Below are positions 53,654-64,000 of a stretch of DNA of 64,000 nt, one piece after another. The notes beneath the pieces were generated by a model. The model was not told the DNA's origin. It made no database searches and worked only from the letters and a program-made list of their open reading frames with translations. The stretch covers positions 1,920,422-1,984,421 of the forward strand of contig NZ_CP047943.1 of NCBI RefSeq assembly GCF_014279595.1, given 5' to 3'. This DNA comes from Synechococcus sp. RS9909 (lineage in GTDB: Bacteria > Cyanobacteriota > Cyanobacteriia > PCC-6307 > Cyanobiaceae). The translations under genes and the position numbers were made by a program. Each line of letters opens with the position of its first letter. Positions within the stretch are counted from its first letter, which is position 1.

Positions 53654-54580
53654 ATGCCTATGGTTTCGCAGTCGCAGAGCGTCGTGAGCAGCGCCTTGTC
53701 CCGTTCCGACCTCACCGCCTGGATCCAGCTGCTGCGTTGGAACAAACCCACGGGTCGCCTGATCCTGCTGATTCCGGCGGGCTGGAGTTTGTGGCTGGCA
53801 CCCACCGCCCCACCCTCTCCCTCCCTGGTGCTGTGGATCGTGCTGGGGGGCGTGGCCATCAGTGGCGCCGGCTGCATCGCCAACGACCTCTGGGATCGAC
53901 GCTTCGATCGAGAGGTGGCCCGCACCCGAAACCGCCCCCTGGCCCAGGGGAAGCTCTCGCTCACCTCGGCGTTTGCTGCGCTGGTGCTGCTGCTGCTGCT
54001 CGGCCTGGCGGTGGTGCTGGCGTTGCCGGCGACCAGCCGACTGACCTGTCTGCTGCTGGCGATTCTGGCCTTACCCCCGATCCTTCTCTATCCATCAGCG
54101 AAACGCTGGCTTGCCTATCCCCAGGCGGTTCTCGCCCTCTGCTGGGGATTCGCCGTCCTGATTCCCTGGGCCGCCAGCGGTGCCAGCCTGCAGGCCTCCT
54201 GGCCTTTACTCGGCTGCTGGATGGCCACCCTGCTCTGGACCTTCGGGTTCGACACCGTTTATGCCATGGCAGACCGGCCTGACGATGCCCGTCTGGGCCT
54301 GAACAGCAGCGCCCTGAGCCTGGGCCATCGCGCCGTGCGCGTGGTGCGCATCAGCTACGCCCTCACCAGCCTCTGCCTGGCGATCGCCGCCTGGCAGGGT
54401 GGGCTGGGCTGGCCGTTCTGGCCCTGCTGGCTCCTCGCCAGCGTTGGCATGCAGCGCGCTGCGGGCGAGCTGCGCGGCGATCAGTCCCAGCCGATGGCCC
54501 TCTTCGGACGCCATTTCCAGCAGCAGGTCTGGCTCGGATCCCTACTGCTCCTGGGTCTGATCCTGGGCAGGATCAGCTGA
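53654..54580 (+). CDS. ubiA: 4-hydroxybenzoate polyprenyltransferase (UbiA family)
   Basis: The 308-residue membrane enzyme attaches a polyprenyl chain to 4-hydroxybenzoate, an early step of plastoquinone synthesis in cyanobacteria. Both Asp-rich diphosphate-binding motifs are present: NDLWDRRFDREVARTRNRPL near residue 75 and DTVYAMADRPDD near 205. About eight helices. The ATG at 53654 (MPMVSQ) is used; the much longer upstream frame lies antisense to ppx and is not coding. Confidence 0.94.
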   Translation: MPMVSQSQSVVSSALSRSDLTAWIQLLRWNKPTGRLILLIPAGWSLWLAPTAPPSPSLVLWIVLGGVAISGAGCIANDLWDRRFDREVARTRNRPLAQGKLSLTSAFAALVLLLLLGLAVVLALPATSRLTCLLLAILALPPILLYPSAKRWLAYPQAVLALCWGFAVLIPWAASGASLQASWPLLGCWMATLLWTFGFDTVYAMADRPDDARLGLNSSALSLGHRAVRVVRISYALTSLCLAIAAWQGGLGWPFWPCWLLASVGMQRAAGELRGDQSQPMALFGRHFQQQVWLGSLLLLGLILGRIS

Positions 54581-54598
54581 CCCATCGCCGCAACCACC

Positions 54599-55504
54599 TT
54601 GGCTCCTCGCCCCGATCACCGGGCTGTGCTGCCGCCCCCCCAACCCTTGCAGCAGGGTGATGGCGTCGCCGTGGTGGCCGCCAGTTCCGCCCTTGACGAT
54701 CCCAGTGCCCTTCAGGCCGGCCTCGATCTGCTGACGTCCTGGGGATTGGAGGTGAGACCGCACAAGACAAGCGGGCGCCGCTGGGGCTATCTGGCCGGGA
54801 CGGATCAAGAGCGCCGCGCCGATCTCACGCCCACGCTCCCCGCCCGGCTGCTGGCCTGTGCCCGTGGCGGCTGGGGGGCAGCCCGGCTGCTGGAGGAGCC
54901 GCTGCACTGGACTCCGGGATGGCTGCTGGGTTTCTCCGATGTGACCGCCCTGCTCTGGGCCCGCTTGGCCGCCGGCATCCCCGGCGGCGTGCATGGCCCC
55001 CTGCTCACCACACTGGCCAGCTAACCGGGCTGGAGCCAGCAGCGCCTGCGCGATCTGTTGTTTGGTCAGCCCATTCCCCCCCTGCAGGGCTGCAGCTGGC
55101 GCGGTGGCCGGGGCCGCGGCCCCCTGGTGGTAGCGAATCTCACAGTGGCCAGTCACCTGCTCGGCAGCAGCCACGTTCCCCAACTCGACGGGGCGATTCT
55201 GGTGCTGGAAGACGTTGGCGAAGCGCCCTATCGGCTCGATCGCATGCTCACCCACTGGCGGCTGCTTGGCCTGCTGCAGAACCTGGCCGGCCTTGGCTTC
55301 GGTCGCTTCAGCGGCTGCGATGAACGGGACGGGGAGCGCTCCGGCTTCCAGCTGGAGGACGTGTTGCGGGAGCGGACGGCCGACCTGGCCATCCCGCTGC
55401 TGGGCGAGCTGCCCGTGGGCCACGGTGCGGGCGGCAATGCGGCGCTGCCCCTGGGCCGGATGGCGGAACTCGATGGCGATCGGGGCCTGCTCAGCCTGCT
55501 CTGA
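54599..55504 (+). pseudogene. ldcA: LD-carboxypeptidase (S66 family) broken by an in-frame TAA
   Basis: Two parts in the same frame make a full muramoyltetrapeptide LD-carboxypeptidase. The first (54599-55024) has RGGWGAARLLE and the nucleophile region GFSDVTALLW; the second (from about 55025) has VLEDVGEAPYRLDRML and the C-terminal GHGAGGNAALPLG with the catalytic His. Between them a TAA at 55022-55024 interrupts ...LLTTLAS-stop-PGWSQQRLRD. Apart from the stop the sequence reads as intact. One base change from GAA or CAA would explain it, as would a sequencing error. The enzyme recycles peptidoglycan peptides. Start is TTG 54599 or GTG 54626. Confidence 0.85.
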
Positions 55505-56168
55505 GCGCCAGCACCGCCTCCGCCACGGTGAGATCAAAGGGCGTCGTGACCTTGATGTTGGCGGGGCCGGCCTCCAGCACGCGCACCTGCCAGCCCAGCC
55601 GTTCATACAGCGAGGCATCGTCGGTGACAGTCCAGCCCTGCTCGAGCGCTTGGCGGTGCCCCTGCCGCAGCTGCTCCACGGCAAACCCCTGGGGAGTCTG
55701 CGCCGCCCAGAGGCTGGAGCGATCCGGCGTTGCTGTGATCCGCCCCGCCGCATCCACACGCTTGATCGTGTCGGTCACGGGGGTGGCGGCAATCACCGCT
55801 TCTCCCGCCTTCACCGCTGAAGCACAGCGATTGAACAGCTCCGGCTCCACCAGGCAACGCGCTCCGTCGTGAATGAGCACATGCACGGCCTCCGCCGGCA
55901 GGGCTGCCAGACCTCGCTCCACAGACTGCTGGCGGGTGCTGCCCCCCTCGATCCAGATCACCGGCTTGGCCGTGTCGCGCATCAGCGGGGCGATGGCGAC
56001 CTGATCCACCGGTTGGCCAACGATGCCGATCCAGGAAATGGACGAGGCCTGCAACGCCGCCTCCAGGGTCCAGGCCAGCACCGGCCTCCCGGCCAATGGC
56101 AGGAGCAGCTTGTTGCACTCGGCACCCATGCGACGTCCACTGCCTGCGGCGGCGATCAACAGATGCAC
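55491..56168 (-). CDS. ispD: 2-C-methyl-D-erythritol 4-phosphate cytidylyltransferase
   Basis: The 225-residue enzyme of the MEP isoprenoid pathway shows the nucleotide-binding start [13 protein letters not shown], then [32 protein letters not shown] near residue 103 and [17 protein letters not shown] at the end. The GTG at 56168 is preceded by GAGGAG at the right distance, so it is preferred over ATGs further upstream. It converges on ldcA with a 14-bp overlap. Confidence 0.94.
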   Translation of the reverse strand: MHLLIAAAGSGRRMGAECNKLLLPLAGRPVLAWTLEAALQASSISWIGIVGQPVDQVAIAPLMRDTAKPVIWIEGGSTRQQSVERGLAALPAEAVHVLIHDGARCLVEPELFNRCASAVKAGEAVIAATPVTDTIKRVDAAGRITATPDRSSLWAAQTPQGFAVEQLRQGHRQALEQGWTVTDDASLYERLGWQVRVLEAGPANIKVTTPFDLTVAEAVLALRAG

Positions 56169-56241
56169 AAGCGACTCCTCGGACCAGCGGGCGGAAACGG
56201 CCTCCATACAATCAGCTCGCACCGTTCTGTGCTGCTGGTTC

Positions 56242-57077
56242 ATGCGTGTTCTTGCCCTCAGTCCGGGGAGTGTTCAGCAGCAACTCCAACGCCTACCGGC
56301 CCTGGCGGCGGTGGCGGAGCAACTGGGCGGCACGCTGCAGGTGGCGGCACCCGCCGCCAGCCGCGAGGTGTGGACGCTGCTTCCCGCCATGGAGAAGCTG
56401 ATTCCCTTCCCTTTCGAGGCAGCGCCAACGCTCGCCGACTGGGCCAACCTGCTGGGCTCCGTGCGCGAGCCGGATTTTCAGGTGTGCCTCAATTTTGCGG
56501 AGGGGCGTCAGGTGAATCTGATGCTGTCGATGAGTCACATCCCCACCCGCATCGCCAGCAGCGGCTTCGCCAGCACGGCCATCGCCAGGCCCACAGAGGG
56601 CTGGCCCGCTCAACAGCCGCAAGGCTTCCTCGCGGCCATCGGTTTGTCGCTCGATGCCAACAGCTTTCGCCTCTCCCTTCCAGCCACAGCACTGAACGAA
56701 GCCCGAGACCAGCAACCGGCCGGCGAGGGGCCGATGCTGCTGCTCGCTCCAGGCGGCGGAAGCCATGACTGGCCGGCGGAGCGTTGGCACAGCCTTCCCG
56801 ACACGATCCGCACCCGGCTGGCCAACCTGCGTTGCCATGCACTGCCACCGGGCGGGTCTCTGCTCAGCCGTGCGGCTTCGATCGCCAGCGCTGATGTGGT
56901 GCTCAGCAGCTGCCCGATCAGCCAGCTGCTCGCTGTTTATAGCGGCGTGCCTCTGGTGGCCCTTGGCGCCGACCCACAGCAGCTACCCGCCCGTGAAGGG
57001 CTCAAGGCCCTCCGAGCCCCTGCCGGCGGCCTGCCATCCCTCGATCCCCAGGATGTGCTGAGCGCGCTGGGCTTCTG

Positions 57078-57078
<1 letters not shown>
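56242..57078 (+). CDS. Glycosyltransferase family 9-like (heptosyltransferase-related) protein
   Basis: The 278-residue protein starts [22 protein letters not shown] (in part) like ADP-heptose:LPS heptosyltransferases. It has [17 protein letters not shown] near residue 175 and a C-terminal [21 protein letters not shown] segment in the donor-binding region. It is shorter than true WaaC/WaaF proteins (about 320-350), so the acceptor domain may be reduced. Substrate unknown. It overlaps the next gene by one base (TGATG), forming an operon. Confidence 0.72.
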
Positions 57079-58947
<1,869 letters not shown>

Positions 58948-58963
58948 TCGGGCCGCCCTCCTG

Positions 58964-59140
58964 TCAAGACTCCAGCGGTTGGCCCAGTTCATCGCGCAAT
59001 CGCCGGATCCTCTGGAGCAGCCGCAGCCGTCGGCTGCGGGCCGTGGCCGTGAGAAAAATGCGCAGTGGCACGTAGACGAGCGTCATGGCTCCGGCAAGAG
59101 CCGTGATCAGCACAAAGAACAGGGTGCCGGAATCACTCAT
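58964..59140 (-). CDS. Small membrane protein, 58 aa
   Basis: An ATG at 59140 gives MSDSGTLFFVLITALAGAMT (in part), a single helix (about residues 7-30) and then a strongly basic tail with regularly spaced Arg and Leu (RSRRLRLLQRIRRLRDELG) that would lie along the cytoplasmic membrane face. It converges on fabG. No family recognised. Confidence 0.65.
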   Translation of the reverse strand: MSDSGTLFFVLITALAGAMTLVYVPLRIFLTATARSRRLRLLQRIRRLRDELGQPLES

Positions 59141-59269
59141 AGACAAACGTTAACGAGCGTGCTCCGATCACACACGCTGAAGCGGCCCTTGATTCGGCTT
59201 TCCCCACCAAGGCGCTGATCCGGAAGACCGCCTCCCTGTGGGACATTGATCGACGGGATTCAGACCATC

Positions 59270-60934
59270 ATGGCCAAACTTCTTAGTTTTTCGGATGATT
59301 CGCGCGCCGCTCTCGAGCGGGGCATGAATGCCCTCGCCGATGCAGTGCGCGTGACCATCGGCCCGCGCGGTCGCAACGTTGTGCTGGAGAAGAGCTTCGG
59401 CGCACCCGACATCGTGAACGACGGCGACACGATCGCCAAGGAGATCAGCCTGGAGGATCCTTTTGAGAATCTGGGAGCCAAGCTGATTCAGCAGGTGGCG
59501 GCCAAAACGAAAGACAAGGCCGGCGATGGCACCACCACCGCCACCGTTCTCGCCCAGGCCATGGTGGAGGAGGGTCTGCGTAACACCGCCGCCGGCGCCA
59601 GCCCGATCGAACTGCGTCGCGGCATGGAAAAGGCCGTGGCCCAGGTGGTGGCTGGTCTCGACCAGCGCAGCCAGAGCGTCAGCGGTGATGCCATCCGTCA
59701 GGTGGCCACGGTGAGCTCCGGCGGCGATGAAGAAGTGGGCCGGATGGTGGCGGAAGCGATGGACCGGGTCAGCGTGGATGGCGTGATCACGGTTGAGGAA
59801 TCGAAATCCCTGGCCACCGAACTGGAAGTCACCGAAGGCATGGCATTCGACCGTGGCTATTCCTCCCCCTACTTCGTCACCGATGGCGATCGCCAGGTTT
59901 GTGAGTTTGAGAATGCCCTGCTGCTGCTCACCGACCGCAAGGTCAGCGCTGTGGCCGACCTCGTGCCTGTTCTCGAAAGCGTCCAGTCGTCTGGCTCACC
60001 CCTGGTGATCCTGGCGGAAGAAGTGGATGGTGAAGCCTTGGCCACGCTGGTGGTGAACAAGAACCGCGGTGTGCTCCAGGTGGCAGCGGTGCGTGCTCCT
60101 TCCTTCGGAGAGAGGCGGAAAGCCGCCCTGGCTGACATCGCCGTGCTCACCGGTGGCACGGTGATCAGCGAAGACAGGGCAATGACCCTCGACAAGGTGA
60201 CGCTGGCCGACCTGGGCCGCGCCCGTCGGATCACGATCACCAAAGACAGCACCACGATCGTGGCCAATGATGATCATCGGGATGCTGTGTCAGCTCGGGT
60301 GGCTTCGATTCGTCGCGAGCTGGAGAACACCGACTCCGACTATGACCGTGAAAAGCTGAACGAGCGGATCGCCAAGCTGGCTGGTGGCGTTGCGGTGATC
60401 AAGGTGGGAGCGCCCACCGAAACCGAACTGAAGAATCGCAAACTGCGGATCGAAGATGCCCTCAATGCCACGCGCGCTGCCGTGGAAGAAGGGATCGTCG
60501 CTGGTGGCGGCTGCACCCTGCTGCAGCTCGCTGCTGAACTGGAAGACCTCGCCAACACCCTTCAGGGGGATCAGCGCACTGGTGTGGCGATTGTGCAGCG
60601 GGCCCTGGCAGCCCCCCTGCGCCAGATTGCGATCAATGCTGGCGCCAACGGCGATGTGGTGATCGATGAAGTGCGCCGCAGCGGCCAAGGTTTCAATGCC
60701 ATGACCGGCGGTTATGAAGATCTGCTCCAGGCCGGCATTCTCGATGCGGCCAAGGTATTGCGCCTCGCCCTTCAGGATGCGGTGTCGATCGCGTCCCTGC
60801 TCGTCACCACTGAGGTGGTGATTGCCGACAAGCCTGAACCTCCGGCGCCGGCGGCGCCTGGCGGTGGTGATCCCATGGGTGGCATGGGCGGAATGGGCGG
60901 CATGGGCGGCATGGGCATGCCCGGCATGATGTGA
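59270..60934 (+). CDS. groEL: 60-kDa chaperonin GroEL (groES-less copy)
   Basis: The 554-residue chaperonin has the ATP-binding [10 protein letters not shown] near residue 85, [19 protein letters not shown] (in part) near 28, and [13 protein letters not shown] near 405, and ends with the usual GGM repeat tail. There is no groES upstream, so this is the monocistronic copy (groEL2 in cyanobacteria), often adapted to stress roles; the operon copy must be elsewhere. No CIRCE element is visible in the 129 bp upstream. The ATG at 59270 ([10 protein letters not shown]) is standard. Confidence 0.95.
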   Translation: MAKLLSFSDDSRAALERGMNALADAVRVTIGPRGRNVVLEKSFGAPDIVNDGDTIAKEISLEDPFENLGAKLIQQVAAKTKDKAGDGTTTATVLAQAMVEEGLRNTAAGASPIELRRGMEKAVAQVVAGLDQRSQSVSGDAIRQVATVSSGGDEEVGRMVAEAMDRVSVDGVITVEESKSLATELEVTEGMAFDRGYSSPYFVTDGDRQVCEFENALLLLTDRKVSAVADLVPVLESVQSSGSPLVILAEEVDGEALATLVVNKNRGVLQVAAVRAPSFGERRKAALADIAVLTGGTVISEDRAMTLDKVTLADLGRARRITITKDSTTIVANDDHRDAVSARVASIRRELENTDSDYDREKLNERIAKLAGGVAVIKVGAPTETELKNRKLRIEDALNATRAAVEEGIVAGGGCTLLQLAAELEDLANTLQGDQRTGVAIVQRALAAPLRQIAINAGANGDVVIDEVRRSGQGFNAMTGGYEDLLQAGILDAAKVLRLALQDAVSIASLLVTTEVVIADKPEPPAPAAPGGGDPMGGMGGMGGMGGMGMPGMM

Positions 60935-60965
60935 AGCGCCTGCCGCCTGGTGGTTCAGGCGCTTC
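60933..60965. repeat. Inverted repeat (hairpin) between groEL and the convergent gene
   Basis: GAAGCGCCTG and CAGGCGCTTC form a perfect 10-bp inverted repeat with a 13-nt loop right at the groEL stop. No T-tract follows on either strand, so it may be a weak bidirectional terminator or an mRNA 3'-end stabiliser. Confidence 0.6.
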
Positions 60966-61164
60966 AGAGCGCACGCACCAGGCGGGCATGCAGGCGACAA
61001 ACGGTGAGAGCCTCGCGGGGTGGGCGTCGGCACAGACGCCCCAACTCCGCATTCAGAGCCTGCAATTCACCCATCGGCAGCCCGGCGATCGGCATGCCGA
61101 GCAACATGCCACCGAGAAGAAGCGGCGCAAAGAAGCGATGGGCCACAGATCCTATGCGTCTCAA
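60964..61164 (-). CDS. Small secreted-type hypothetical protein, 66 aa
   Basis: The frame starts MRRIGSVAHRFFAPLLLGGM (in part) with a hydrophobic signal (about residues 10-30) and then a short polar mature part with two cysteines (LGRLCRRPP and LTVCRLHARL). Predicted to be exported. Function unknown. Its stop lies inside the hairpin that also ends groEL. Confidence 0.5.
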   Translation of the reverse strand: MRRIGSVAHRFFAPLLLGGMLLGMPIAGLPMGELQALNAELGRLCRRPPREALTVCRLHARLVRAL

Positions 61165-61194
61165 CCCATTCTGAACACGCGACGATCGCGCGGA

Positions 61195-61917
61195 TCATGC
61201 GCTTGACGCTGCTTGACCTCGACGATGCTCCTCTAAAGCACGGCCGTAGGCCTGCACCTGAAGGTCAACGCCAGTGATGGCCGTCCCGACAACCACCAGG
61301 TCAGCGCCTCGGGCGACCGCGTCCACCGCCACAGGGGCGGAAGCGATGCCTCCCTCGCAGATCAACGCCACCGACGCCGGCAGCTGCTGCCGCAGGGGTT
61401 GCAGCAGATCGAGGGCCGGTGGCCTGTCTCTGGATGTGGCTTCTGTGTAGCCGTAGAGGGTGGTGCCGACCCAGGCGCAACCGAGCGCTGCCGCCCGCAA
61501 GCCGTTAGCCACACTGTCGATGTCGGCCATCAGTGGAGCACCGAGCTCCTGCCCGGCACGGCTCACCAACACCTCAAGAGACTCGCCATCCGGTCGTAAA
61601 CGTTCGGTGGCATCGATCGCTACCACATCGGCTCCTGCGGCCCACACGGCGCGAATCTCCTGCCAACGCGGCGTGATGTAAACACTGCTGCCGGGGAAGG
61701 ATCGCTTCCACAAACCGATGATCAACGCCTCCGGGCAACGACGACGCACCGCGCCGATATGCTCCGGGCTCTCCAGGCGTACCCCCACCGCACCATTGCG
61801 CAGACTCGCTTCCGCCATCGCCGCGATCACCTCCGGATGGCGCATCGGCGAGGCTTCCGGAGCCTGCACCGATACGATCAGCCCACCGCGCAAAGCCTCC
61901 AGATCAAGGCGTTCCAT
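61195..61917 (-). CDS. nanE: N-acetylmannosamine-6-phosphate 2-epimerase NanE
   Basis: The 240-residue TIM-barrel enzyme converts ManNAc-6-P to GlcNAc-6-P in sialic-acid use or amino-sugar recycling. It has GLIVSVQAPEASPMRHPEV (in part) at the start, the catalytic lysine in IGLWKR (residue 71), VAIDATERLRP and the phosphate-binding ICEGGIASAP with catalytic Glu near residue 188. No other nan genes (nanA, nanK, nanT) are nearby. It lies 4 bp upstream-to-downstream with the 111-residue gene at 61921. Confidence 0.9.
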   Translation of the reverse strand: MERLDLEALRGGLIVSVQAPEASPMRHPEVIAAMAEASLRNGAVGVRLESPEHIGAVRRRCPEALIIGLWKRSFPGSSVYITPRWQEIRAVWAAGADVVAIDATERLRPDGESLEVLVSRAGQELGAPLMADIDSVANGLRAAALGCAWVGTTLYGYTEATSRDRPPALDLLQPLRQQLPASVALICEGGIASAPVAVDAVARGADLVVVGTAITGVDLQVQAYGRALEEHRRGQAASSA

Positions 61918-61920
61918 CGA

Positions 61921-62256
61921 TCAGGAGGCCTGAGGAAACGCGACGGTGTCGGCCGGAAGCCAGCGGCGCAGGCGGTGGAGACGGGGCGCCGGTGGGGGCG
62001 GAAGTTCGCTGTCCTGGTCCTGGCTGCGCCAGTCGAGCGTGGGGATCTCCGCTTCCTCCGCTTCCGTGACGGCAGCCACCCGATCCTCTGGCTGGTCGAT
62101 CGACCCATCGGGGAGCGAATCGACGCCATAGCGATGCACCCACTGCAATTCCAACAGGGCAGCTGCCCGGTGGTCACCGCGATCCCGGCACGAGGCCAGC
62201 AGGCGCTTGAGGGTGTCCTGACGCTGATGGGGTTGGCGAAACGGAGAATCGAGCAC
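61921..62256 (-). CDS. Hypothetical protein, 111 aa
   Basis: The protein starts MLDSPFRQPHQRQDTLKRLL (in part) with a basic helical N-terminal half (KRLLASCRDRGDHRAAALLELQ in part) and an acidic, proline-rich C-terminal half. It may be a small regulatory or scaffold protein; no family was recognised. It sits between the ABC permease and nanE, with 4-bp spacings on each side, so it belongs to the same transcript. Confidence 0.6.
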   Translation of the reverse strand: MLDSPFRQPHQRQDTLKRLLASCRDRGDHRAAALLELQWVHRYGVDSLPDGSIDQPEDRVAAVTEAEEAEIPTLDWRSQDQDSELPPPPAPRLHRLRRWLPADTVAFPQAS

Positions 62257-62260
62257 GGAA

Positions 62261-63088
62261 TCAGGCGAGCTTGCGGTTCAGGAGGGGGCGGATCAGCAGG
62301 AACAGCCCCAGGGTGAGGCCAGCGAGGACCAGCAGACAGGTGGTGCCACTGACGGGCCCATAGGGCGCCTCAAGCAACACACTGGACAGGTCGAGGGGAC
62401 CGGCGTAGGCGGCCCGAATTGGTTCAATCGCGAAGGTAAGCGGATTCAGGGCTGCAAGCCAGCCCATCCAGGTGGGCATGAAGGACAGTGGCGCCAGAGC
62501 AGTGCTCGCAAACAGCAGCGGCAGATTGGCCACGAAGATCACCGCGATCAACTCGATGTGCCCCGGCAGGGCGAACGCAAGACCCAGACTCAGGGCAGTG
62601 ACCGCAAACACCAGCATCAAAAGCGTGAGCATCACCAGCCCCAAGCCAGCCAGACCGGGCCAGCCATAGCCGAGGAAAGCGGCCATCAACATGATCGCCA
62701 GGCTCTGCACCATGCTCAGGGTGGTGATGTAAAGCACCGAGGCCAGCACAATCGAACTGCGGCTGCGCAGGGGAGCCACGAGCAGACGGTTGAGAAATCC
62801 GAATTCACGGTCAAACATCACCGGCAAACCGGCATTGAGGGCGCCACTGAAGGCGGTGAACACGATCACACCAGCTCCGAGAAAACGTCCATAACTCATG
62901 CCGCCGGGCAGCAACCCCTCCGGCGCGCGCGAAAACAGAGCCCCGAACAACACCAACCAGATCAGGGGCTGCAGGATCCCAGCCACCAGAGTGGAGGGTC
63001 TGCGCTGCAACTGCAGGAAGAGGCGACGGGTGAGGGCCGCCGTTTCCTGCGTGAGTTCAGAGAGAGCGGAGGGATCAGACGCGGTCAT
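62261..63088 (-). CDS. ABC-2 type exporter permease
   Basis: The 275-residue protein has six membrane helices and the ABC-2 pattern: LQRRPSTLVAGILQPLIWLV at the start, FDREFGFLNRLLVAPLRS between helices 2 and 3, and SFMPTWMGWLAALNPLTF near residue 210. It is the DrrB/NodJ-like half of a small-molecule or polysaccharide exporter, paired with the ATPase at 63140 on the same strand. The substrate is not evident. Confidence 0.9.
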   Translation of the reverse strand: MTASDPSALSELTQETAALTRRLFLQLQRRPSTLVAGILQPLIWLVLFGALFSRAPEGLLPGGMSYGRFLGAGVIVFTAFSGALNAGLPVMFDREFGFLNRLLVAPLRSRSSIVLASVLYITTLSMVQSLAIMLMAAFLGYGWPGLAGLGLVMLTLLMLVFAVTALSLGLAFALPGHIELIAVIFVANLPLLFASTALAPLSFMPTWMGWLAALNPLTFAIEPIRAAYAGPLDLSSVLLEAPYGPVSGTTCLLVLAGLTLGLFLLIRPLLNRKLA

Positions 63089-63139
63089 CGAAACAAGAGG
63101 AGAGGTGCGAAGGGGGAGAGAACACAGCGAGCTAGGCCG

Positions 63140-64000
63140 TCAACGCATGGCCTGCTTGCGCTCCAGCTTTGGATCACGCTGACCGGCCACAGCCAGTTCC
63201 GCATCCATCAAGGTGCGGCCAGTGGCCTGCAGATACACATCATCGAGACTCGGGCGGCTCTGGGCCAGGGCGAACACGGGGAGTCCGGCGGCGTCGAGCT
63301 CGGCACGCAGGCGCGGCAACACCTCCTCGCCATCCACCACCAGATTGAGCGAATACCCCTGGGAGCGATTGACCACGATCCGACGCACCCCCTCCAGGGG
63401 TTCCAACAGGGCACAGAGGTGGTTCGCCTCCGACGGATCACTGAATTCCCTTACGCGCAGGGTGACCCGATCCCCCCCCAGCGCCTGCTTCAGGGCCTCA
63501 GGCGAACCCTCCGCGATCACCCGCCCTGCATCGATGATCGCCATCTGATCGGCGAGCGCCTCCACCTCCTCGAGGTAGTGACTGCTGAGCAGCACGCTGG
63601 TGCCCTGATCCCGCAGATCCCGCAGCACCTGCCAAATCGCGGCCCGACTCTCGATATCCAGACCCACCGTCGGTTCATCGAGCACCAGCACCCGGGGACG
63701 GTGAAGGAGGCCGGAGGCCAGGTCGAGGCGACGGCGCATCCCGCCGGAGTACGTCCCACAGCGCCGGTCCACCCATGCCTCCATGCCCAGACCATTCACC
63801 AGTTCATCAATGCGCCTGTCCCGCTCCCGCCTTGGCAGGTGGTAAAGATCGCCCTGCAGCTGAAGCAATTCGCGGCCGGTGAGGATCTTGTCGATCGCCA
63901 CCTCTTGGGCGACATAACCGAGCAGACGACGCACCGCGCGTGGATCGGTCAATGCATCAACCCCCGCCACCCGCACGCTGCCGCGATCAGGGGCCAGCAG
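63140..64000 (-). CDS. ABC exporter ATPase, DrrA/NodI-like (N-terminal part outside window)
   Basis: Partial: the Walker A region lies beyond base 64000. Within the window are the Q-loop region (LLGYVAQEVAIDKILTGREL in part), the signature YSGGMRRRLDLASGL, Walker B VLVLDEPTVGLD and the H-loop SSHYLEEVEAL, plus a C-terminal extension of about 100 residues with LKQALGGDRVTLRV and PSLDDVYLQATG, typical of drug or polyketide exporters. The frame stays open to the window end. It lies 51 bp upstream of the permease gene. Confidence 0.92.
   Translation of the reverse strand: MLAPDRGSVRVAGVDALTDPRAVRRLLGYVAQEVAIDKILTGRELLQLQGDLYHLPRRERDRRIDELVNGLGMEAWVDRRCGTYSGGMRRRLDLASGLLHRPRVLVLDEPTVGLDIESRAAIWQVLRDLRDQGTSVLLSSHYLEEVEALADQMAIIDAGRVIAEGSPEALKQALGGDRVTLRVREFSDPSEANHLCALLEPLEGVRRIVVNRSQGYSLNLVVDGEEVLPRLRAELDAAGLPVFALAQSRPSLDDVYLQATGRTLMDAELAVAGQRDPKLERKQAMR

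Noticed and set aside
59141-59269. CIRCE element before groEL
   Set aside because: No TTAGCACTC/GAGTGCTAA pair could be found in the 129 bp upstream.
60870-60932. Tandem GGC ATG repeats at the groEL end
   Set aside because: They encode the normal Gly-Gly-Met tail of GroEL, not an independent repeat element.

Overview
The window looks like chromosomal DNA of a GC-rich marine picocyanobacterium (Synechococcus/Cyanobium type). The evidence is the gene set: photosystem I psaF-psaJ, cytochrome b6f petC-petA, two high-light-inducible (HLIP) proteins, the photorespiratory enzyme GlcD, a cyanobacterial-type UbiA, a groEL copy without groES, and a 62-residue protein between rplS and gltX that matches what I remember of the picocyanobacterial hyperconserved protein. 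I see no rRNA, CRISPR array, insertion sequence, integrase or phage gene. Genes are packed tightly on both strands, and many convergent pairs overlap by 10-56 bp.

Layout. 1-3.2 kb: a GNAT acetyltransferase cut by the window edge, a 35-residue membrane peptide, an HLIP, a possible fibrillin-like protein, a flavin-dependent PNPOx-like protein overlapping a cysteine-poor thioredoxin-fold protein, and a lone Nif11-domain peptide. 3.2-6.4 kb: a lower-GC, probably acquired segment with about 560 bp of apparently gene-free DNA followed by a 904-residue DUF1254-DUF1214-DUF4114 protein. 6.4-11.5 kb: M32 carboxypeptidase, small conserved proteins, a histone-deacetylase-fold hydrolase, and a phhB-COG0523 pair suggestive of zinc homeostasis. 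11.5-17.3 kb: the futA-futB iron(III) importer behind a possible Fur site, then a PhoX-like and a phytase-like-esterase-like pair. 17.4-22.4 kb: MFS transporter, a UPF0104-type membrane protein, larC, an M41-like membrane protease and a cyanobacterial protein of unknown function. 22.4-35 kb: housekeeping and metabolism (xthA, glcD, hemL, porin, YajQ, SPFH and NfeD, Pta-N/DRTGG protein, map).

35-44 kb holds the conserved core block rplS, tRNA-Trp, hcp, tRNA-Asp, gltX, followed by an antiporter, wecB, a PilT-type ATPase, an HLIP, tsaD and psaFJ. 44-51 kb holds gmk, an NFACT/RqcH-type protein, tatC, DUF3067, petCA, lgt and cobM. petC (a Tat substrate) lies 400 bp from tatC. A strong terminator-like hairpin lies inside the first codons of lgt. 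51-64 kb holds tRNA-Val, a RodZ-like protein, ppx, ubiA, an ldcA gene broken by one in-frame TAA, ispD, a GT9-like protein, a potassium channel, fabG, groEL2, nanE and an ABC-2 exporter that runs off the end.

Most of the window is ordinary core genome. The parts most worth a second look are the 904-residue fusion protein and its flanking island, the coreless Nif11 peptide, the broken ldcA, the terminator inside lgt, the orphan larC overlapping a membrane M41-like protease, and a secreted protein with a duplicated cysteine motif. All identifications come from reading motifs and from memory of protein families; no searches were run.
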